Positions 7,629-10,262 of a stretch of DNA of 10,262 nt are shown piece by piece. How positions within the stretch are numbered: position 1 is the stretch's first letter; every line of letters begins with the position of its first letter. The translations under genes and the position numbers were made by a program. The DNA comes from an uncultured Eubacteriales bacterium (GTDB lineage: Bacteria; Bacillota; Clostridia; Oscillospirales; Acutalibacteraceae). Under the pieces are notes generated by a model, which was not told the DNA's origin, made no database searches, and saw only the letters and a program-made list of their open reading frames with translations. The stretch lies in contig CAKUYF010000026.1 of the NCBI GenBank assembly GCA_934702115.1, positions 1-10,262 on the forward strand, in the 5' to 3' direction.

Positions 7629-7657
7629 ATTATACACTATTCAACTTATATTTTAAA
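7629..7657 (-). promoter_or_regulatory. Possible promoter for proS-nifJ
   Basis: On the minus strand a perfect TATAAT (7629-7634) lies 43 bases before the proS GTG. The best -35 at 17-base spacing is TTTAAA (7652-7657), a poor match. The region is AT-rich, so the hexamer may be chance. If it is not used, proS and nifJ would depend on read-through from the RING gene, since no terminator is visible at 7603-7738. Confidence 0.35.
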
Positions 7658-7738
7658 CTTTTGCTGTTCATATATAGAGCGGAAGAAGCGTAATAAATTA
7701 TAATTAGTTTGACACATTTAACCTAGCTAACTTTGAAA

Positions 7739-8758
7739 TCAGGTACTCACAGGTTTCCTGCACACAGGGCAATCATGATTGTTGTAATCATTATACCATG
7801 TTTTAAAGCATTCTTTGTGAAGTGAATGTCCACATTTAAGCGTGACAACATCTTCGTCTGATAAATCCATTTTTTCCAAACATATAGGGCATTCCTCTGT
7901 AGCTGAGCCTTCAATTGAATCAATAAACGATTTCAACTTTTCCTTTTGGAAACTTTGCATCTCATTATATATTTCTTTTTGATTTTTTATCATTTTTAAA
8001 AACTCGGTAACTTCTTGATTTAAACTAATTGCTTTTTCTTTATCATTATCACACCGTGAAAATTTGGTTGAAAAATCGATTTTTTTGTATTTGCCAACGG
8101 TTGCTTGAGGTAAACAGATATTGAGTTTTATCTCATTAAACTTTTTACTTTTAATTATATCTTCTAATTTTTTAATAATTGCTCCACATTCTTCTTTTAA
8201 AACTAACTGAGAAAAAAGTCTCTCTGCTTTTTTTAAATTTTCACTAATGGTTTTAAAATGTTCTTTAGTCTGCTTATAATCTAATACTGCACCGAAAGTA
8301 ATGATAAATTTAGCTTCGTAAATACTTATGCATCGATCACTAAGACTTTTAAATGAATTATGAACTGATCTTAACACCACGAGTTTTAAACAATCAAAGT
8401 TCTCTTTTTCTATGAGATCTAAACTTTCTTTTAAACTTTCTGATCTTTTCACTAATGAGTCTAAATAAGGTTTGCTTTTGCTTTTAAGGGAAGATATACT
8501 TGACTGTTCGGAACAAATTTTTATAAGAATGTCGCATTCTTTTTGAATATGAGAATAAAAATTTTTTAAACTACTTTTCGAATCTGTTTCAAATTTAACT
8601 TGGGAAATTTTGTTGAAAAATTTTTTTCTTTTCTCATCAATATCGCTTTTCTTTCCTTGTAATATTATTTTACCTTTTTCAATTTCCTTTTTTATTCCGT
8701 TTTCTTTTATATTTCCCATTTCTTTTTTAAACATACCAATTGTATCTATAATTTTCAC
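7739..8758 (-). CDS. RING-H2 finger protein, candidate E3 ubiquitin ligase effector
   Basis: The 339-residue product has a long Lys/Glu-rich, mostly helical region (about 1-285, probably partly coiled coil) and a C-terminal RING-H2 finger. The finger ligands are Cys290, Cys293, Cys309, His311, His314, Cys317, Cys330 and Cys333, spaced C-x2-C-x15-C-x-H-x2-H-x2-C-x12-C-x2-C. It has Ile after the first Cys-Pro, a Trp four residues after Cys317, Pro in the last CPVC, and Arg334, the linchpin position that promotes ubiquitin transfer from E2. RING fingers of this kind are eukaryotic, and bacterial examples are usually effectors, so I infer action on a host ubiquitin system. No Sec signal or membrane segment is seen, so any export route is unknown. 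The start is GTG at 8758 with AAGGAGGGAG (8763-8772); an upstream ATG at 8791 would place that site inside the gene. It stands upstream of proS on the same strand. Confidence 0.9.
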   Translation of the reverse strand: MKIIDTIGMFKKEMGNIKENGIKKEIEKGKIILQGKKSDIDEKRKKFFNKISQVKFETDSKSSLKNFYSHIQKECDILIKICSEQSSISSLKSKSKPYLDSLVKRSESLKESLDLIEKENFDCLKLVVLRSVHNSFKSLSDRCISIYEAKFIITFGAVLDYKQTKEHFKTISENLKKAERLFSQLVLKEECGAIIKKLEDIIKSKKFNEIKLNICLPQATVGKYKKIDFSTKFSRCDNDKEKAISLNQEVTEFLKMIKNQKEIYNEMQSFQKEKLKSFIDSIEGSATEECPICLEKMDLSDEDVVTLKCGHSLHKECFKTWYNDYNNHDCPVCRKPVST

Positions 8759-8796
8759 AAAACTCCCTCCTTTATTATATAAAACATACATTGGGT

Positions 8797-8825
8797 ATCA
8801 TAGCATATTTAAATAAGTTAAGCAA
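8797..8825 (-). promoter_or_regulatory. Extended -10 promoter of the RING gene
   Basis: On the minus strand: -35 TTGCTT (8820-8825), a 17-base spacer and -10 TATGAT (8797-8802), with TGC just before the -10. The predicted start is about 8790, which gives a leader of about 30 bases and excludes the upstream ATG at 8791 as the gene start. Confidence 0.65.
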
Positions 8826-8926
8826 TTAGAGAAAATTCATTTTTGTAGATATAATAATATAAAAATAAAAAGTGAGAAAACAGTATAAAAAACCGTAAAA
8901 TAATTTAAAATAAAGAGATTTCCCAT

Positions 8927-8945
8927 AGAAGAATTAATTTCTTCT
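8927..8945 (+). repeat. Perfect 7-bp inverted repeat touching the rplM -35 box
   Basis: AGAAGAA (8927-8933) and TTCTTCT (8939-8945) flank TTAAT; the right arm ends on the first base of the -35 box. It could be an operator or simply chance in AT-rich DNA. Nothing else is seen in the rest of this gap (8826-8926). Confidence 0.25.
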
Positions 8946-8974
8946 TGACACCTAAATTAAATAAATGATAAAAT
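8945..8974 (+). promoter_or_regulatory. Sigma-A promoter of rplM-rpsI
   Basis: Perfect TTGACA (8945-8950), an 18-base spacer and TAAAAT (8969-8974) preceded by TGA (extended -10). The predicted leader is only about 30 bases, with no room for a long L13 leader structure. Confidence 0.8.
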
Positions 8975-9012
8975 AATATCATTCAAAATTTAAAAATATA
9001 GGAGGAATGAAA

Positions 9013-9456
9013 ATGTCTACATACATGCCAAACTCAAGTTCAGTAGAACGTAAATGGTATATTATAGACGCAGCCGGAAAACCACTCGGTCGAACAGCTG
9101 TTCAAGCAGCGAATTTACTTCGCGGAAAACACAAACCAATTTTTACACCTCATGTGGATTGCGGAGATCATGTAATTATTATTAATTGTGATAAAGCAGT
9201 TTTAACAGGTAAAAAACTTACTCAAAAGTATCACTATCACCATACCGGATATATCGGTCATTTGAAAAGTATCAGATACGATGCTCTAATGAAAAAAGCT
9301 CCTGAAAAAGCTATGCAGATGGCTGTAAAAGGAATGCTTCAAAAGAATTCTTTAGGACGTAAGCAAATTGTAAGACTGCGCGCTGTAGTAGGAAGCAATC
9401 ATAAGCATGAAGCTCAAAAACCAGAGATTTGGAAAGATATGGAGGGAAATAGATAA
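9013..9456 (+). CDS. rplM: 50S ribosomal protein L13 (uL13)
   Basis: L13 is an early-assembly protein of the large subunit. The 147 residues show RKWYIIDAAGKPLGRTAV, LLRGKHKP, HVDCGDHVIIINCDK, TGKK and HHTGYIG, all typical. AGGAGG (9000-9005) sits 7 bases before the ATG at 9013; the ATG at 9007 touches that site and is rejected. Compared with the family pattern, the second half is divergent: GMLQKNSLGR has Gln110 where Pro is usual, and the usual VYAG...HPH...AQQPE block reads AVVG...HKH...AQKPE. This suggests relaxed or fast evolution, as in some host-restricted bacteria, though this is from memory of the family and not an alignment. Its stop overlaps the rpsI start by one base. Confidence 0.96.
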   Translation: MSTYMPNSSSVERKWYIIDAAGKPLGRTAVQAANLLRGKHKPIFTPHVDCGDHVIIINCDKAVLTGKKLTQKYHYHHTGYIGHLKSIRYDALMKKAPEKAMQMAVKGMLQKNSLGRKQIVRLRAVVGSNHKHEAQKPEIWKDMEGNR

Positions 9457-9857
9457 TGTACGGTACAGTTCCATTTTTTTATGGTACAGGAAGAAGAAAA
9501 CAGTCTGTCGCTCGTGTTAGACTATATAAGGGTACAGGAAAAATAATTATCAACGGAAGAAATATTGACGATTATTTTGGTCTTGAAACACTTAAAGTTA
9601 TAGTTCGTCAGCCTTTGGTTCTTACATCTAATGAAGATAAGTTTGATGTAATTTGTAATGTAACAGGTGGCGGAGTCACAGGTCAAGCAGGAGCTATCCG
9701 TCATGGTATCTCCAGAGCACTCCTAGAATGTAATGCAGAAAAGTTTAAGCTTAGCCTTAAAAAATCAGGATTCTTAACTCGTGATCCAAGAATGAAAGAA
9801 CGCAAGAAATATGGATTAAAGAAAGCTAGAAAAGCACCTCAGTTCTCTAAGAGATAA
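9456..9857 (+). CDS. rpsI: 30S ribosomal protein S9 (uS9)
   Basis: S9 lies in the head of the small subunit, and its C-terminal tail reaches the P-site tRNA. The 133 residues show FYGTGRRKQSVARVRLYKGTGKI, QPLVLT, GGGVTGQAGAIRHGISRALL and TRDPRMKERKKYGLKKARKAPQFSKR (all described in short pieces of the whole). The tail ends in the invariant Lys-Arg. The start overlaps the rplM stop in TAATG, with GGAGGG (9441-9446) inside the end of rplM, so the two are translationally coupled. No good terminator follows; only a weak AT-rich hairpin is seen after 9857, so read-through to the degV-like gene is possible. Confidence 0.97.
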   Translation: MYGTVPFFYGTGRRKQSVARVRLYKGTGKIIINGRNIDDYFGLETLKVIVRQPLVLTSNEDKFDVICNVTGGGVTGQAGAIRHGISRALLECNAEKFKLSLKKSGFLTRDPRMKERKKYGLKKARKAPQFSKR

Positions 9858-9946
9858 TTTTCAAATGTTGAAGTTGGGATTGTTATTAAGATTAGTCAAA
9901 ATTTTTTAATAAATATTTACCAATATAAATAAGAGAAAATTTATTT

Positions 9947-9976
9947 ATGAATCGAGCTTGGTTTTTAAATTTATGA
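9947..9976 (+). other. Possible 9-codon upstream ORF overlapping the degV-like start
   Basis: ATG at 9947 opens MNRAWFLNL and stops at TGA 9974-9976, overlapping the ATG of the next gene as ATGA. The downstream ATG has no ribosome binding site, so translation could be coupled through this leader peptide. The site before 9947 (AAGAGAA, 9930-9936) is weak, so chance is a real alternative. Confidence 0.25.
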
Positions 9977-10262
9977 ATGATTACAAAATTATAACTGATT
10001 CAACCTCAGATTTACCATTAGACATTATTAAATCGCTAGATATTGAAGTAATTCCTATGCAATATGTAATGGAAAATAAGATTTATTATGATGATCAGTT
10101 AAATACAAAAGAGTTTTATGATCGTATAAGAAACGGAATTTTGCCGTCTACTACTCAAATAAACGTTGAAGAGTTTAAACGATATTTTTCTTATCATCTT
10201 GAAAAAAATAAAGATTTAATTTATATAGGTCTTTCGTCAAGTTTTAGTGGAATGTATAATAA
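9973..10262 (+). CDS. DegV family protein (fatty acid-binding), N-terminal part
   Basis: DegV/FakB proteins bind a fatty acid and, in Firmicutes, present it to the FakA kinase to feed phospholipid synthesis. Only the first 96 codons are in the window; a full protein is about 280 residues. The diagnostic pieces are present in order: IITDSTSDLP (6-15), VIPMQYVME (26-34), YYDD (38-41), LPSTTQ (57-62, the lipid-site Ser/Thr loop) and YIGLSSSFSGMY (84-95). The chosen start is ATG 9973, but no ribosome binding site precedes it; TTG at 9958 in the same frame is an alternative. It follows rpsI by 115 bases with no clear terminator or promoter between. Which lipid it binds cannot be told. Confidence 0.9.
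   Translation, partial: MNDYKIITDSTSDLPLDIIKSLDIEVIPMQYVMENKIYYDDQLNTKEFYDRIRNGILPSTTQINVEEFKRYFSYHLEKNKDLIYIGLSSSFSGMYN

Noticed and set aside
7709..7714. TTGACA on the plus strand as a promoter
   Set aside because: No -10-like hexamer is found 16-18 bases downstream, and no plus-strand gene follows until rplM, which has its own promoter.
8759..8791. Upstream ATG at 8791 as start of the RING gene
   Set aside because: It overlaps the predicted transcription start and places the ribosome binding site (8763-8772) inside the gene. GTG 8758 has ideal spacing.
9007..9012. ATG at 9007 as start of rplM
   Set aside because: It is directly adjacent to AGGAGG, leaving no spacer; ATG 9013 has a 7-base spacer and gives the usual N-terminus.
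9858..9946. Possible terminator or promoter between rpsI and the degV-like gene
   Set aside because: The only hairpin is a 7-bp all-AT stem with a 16-base loop, and no -35/-10 pair of acceptable quality and spacing was found.

Overview
The window is AT-rich bacterial DNA with Firmicutes/Clostridia-style gene content. The evidence for this is strong AGGAGG ribosome binding sites, sigma-A promoters, an rpsF-ssb-rpsR operon, an archaeal/eukaryotic-type prolyl-tRNA synthetase, a one-chain pyruvate:ferredoxin oxidoreductase (anaerobic metabolism) and a DegV-family gene. One gene does not fit a free-living clostridium: a protein ending in a complete eukaryote-type RING-H2 finger. I infer, without proof, a host-associated or intracellular clostridial lineage, for example a symbiont of a protist or animal.

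Layout. At 1-76 (-) lies tRNA-Arg(ACG), with its own promoter. A divergent promoter at 172-200 (+) drives rpsF-ssb-rpsR (292-1345) behind a probable S6:S18-binding leader, and the operon ends at a strong terminator (1372-1406). Next is a self-contained accessory unit (1521-2599, +). It has a near-consensus promoter, an unrecognised 185-aa protein, a stretch that looks like a broken gene, and a strong terminator. On the minus strand, 8825 down to 2609 reads as RING-H2 protein, then proS, then the PFOR gene; proS and PFOR are only 24 bases apart. From 8945 the plus strand carries rplM-rpsI (overlapping by one base) and the start of a degV-family gene cut by the window edge.

How the genes work together. 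Most of the window is housekeeping: ribosomal proteins S6, S18, L13 and S9, single-strand DNA binding, prolyl-tRNA charging, and conversion of pyruvate to acetyl-CoA with reduced ferredoxin. The accessory content is the 185-aa orphan with its downstream relic, and the RING protein. Both accessory units have their own promoters with an extended -10, and these share a 10-base core. The RING protein has all eight metal ligands, the E2-contact positions and the linchpin arginine expected of an active ubiquitin E3 ligase. A bacterium has no ubiquitin, so the likely target is a eukaryotic host. This is the most notable item in the window.

Several starts were chosen by ribosome binding site: rpsF at 292, the RING gene at a GTG (8758), proS at a GTG (7585) and rplM at 9013. 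No CRISPR array, insertion sequence or integrase was seen. No gene-free stretch exceeds 300 bases unless the broken-gene region 2162-2507 is counted as one.
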